Notes under the pieces: generated by a model
The model's database searches: none
Told to the model about the DNA's origin: nothing
The model's input: only the letters and a program-made list of their open reading frames with translations
Made by a program: the position numbers and the translations under genes
Shown: one piece after another, positions 13,897-14,050 of the stretch
How positions within the stretch are numbered: the first letter of the stretch is position 1
How the letters are laid out: every line of letters starts with the position of its first letter
From: CAZTAR01 sp043813895
GTDB taxonomy: Bacteria; Planctomycetota; Phycisphaerae; UBA1845; UTPLA1
Assembly (NCBI GenBank): GCA_043813895.1
Contig: JBDRKQ010000238.1
Location: 1-14,050 of the forward strand
DNA length: 14,050 bases
Direction: 5' to 3'

Positions 13897-14050
13897 GGTG
13901 TTCCCAGCACCTTGGGGTGAGCGCATCGACACGCGAAAGCGTGCAGGCTGTAGCGTCGGGCCCCCCCGGGCCCCCGTGGCCAGGGGGCGCACCGCACAAC
14001 ATCAACGCGGCCCCCCGGGGGCCCCGCCCCCACCCAGGGCGGGGCGGGGC
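13897..14050 (+). other. Very GC-rich low-complexity sequence after phoH
   Basis: An ATG overlapping the phoH stop (ATGA at 13893-13896) opens a frame to the window end, and another frame is open from a GTG at 13898, but neither translation is protein-like. A small hairpin with a GAAA tetraloop lies at 13930-13943 (CACGC/GCGTG). From 13958 on, the sequence is mostly runs of C and G, with GGGCCCCC (13968-13975) complementary to GGGGGCCC (14017-14024). It may be a genuine structured spacer or the error-prone end of an assembly. Confidence 0.5.

Overview
The window reads as ordinary chromosomal DNA of a GC-rich, flagellated bacterium. The mix points to Planctomycetota, perhaps a Phycisphaerae-like lineage: a lineage-variant CdsA signature, an ECF sigma/anti-sigma/secreted PDZ unit, a lone flagellin gene, weak or absent Shine-Dalgarno sequences on several housekeeping genes, and repeat-rich spacers. 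This is inference from gene character, not a database match. No tRNA, rRNA, CRISPR array, phage gene or transposase was found.

Layout. 1-1558 (+): the 3' part of a dolichol-phosphate-mannose-synthase-like glycosyltransferase (its N-terminus lies before base 1), then a TauE/SafE membrane permease, followed by a strong branched terminator at 1690-1751. 1996-3054 (+): a DHH/DHHA1 phosphoesterase of the NrnA type. 3180-6664 (-): an operon-like unit of ECF sigma factor, zinc-finger anti-sigma factor and secreted PDZ protein. 6755-7234 (+): smpB, divergent from the sigma gene. 7439-8143 (+): a membrane-anchored protein of unknown function. 8447-9862 (+): flagellin with a long structured leader and its own terminator. 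10499-11647 (+): recA, after a 636-base gene-free stretch. 11962-12897 (+): cdsA. 12940-13896 (+): phoH, with an extended -10 promoter lying across the cdsA stop codon. 13897-14050 is extremely GC-rich low-complexity sequence.

How the genes work together. The minus-strand unit is an envelope-signalling module: a membrane anti-sigma factor would hold the sigma factor until an extracytoplasmic signal frees it, and the secreted PDZ protein is a candidate target or partner. NrnA, SmpB, RecA, CdsA and PhoH are housekeeping functions (nanoRNA turnover, ribosome rescue, recombination, phospholipid synthesis, RNA metabolism) and need not form one pathway.

The least explained signals are in the spacers. 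First, the flagellin leader (8311-8400) holds three long mutually constrained helices that predict a pseudoknot or a two-state switch and that I cannot assign to a known riboswitch class. Second, the recA-cdsA spacer (11741-11849) holds three 18-nt hairpins of one design, two of them near-identical with AGGA loops and enclosed by a perfect 10-bp inverted repeat. Third, a 9-bp hairpin abuts the anti-sigma ribosome binding site. Fourth, three genes have a -10-like hexamer ending 7-8 bases before the ATG and no Shine-Dalgarno, as expected of leaderless mRNAs.
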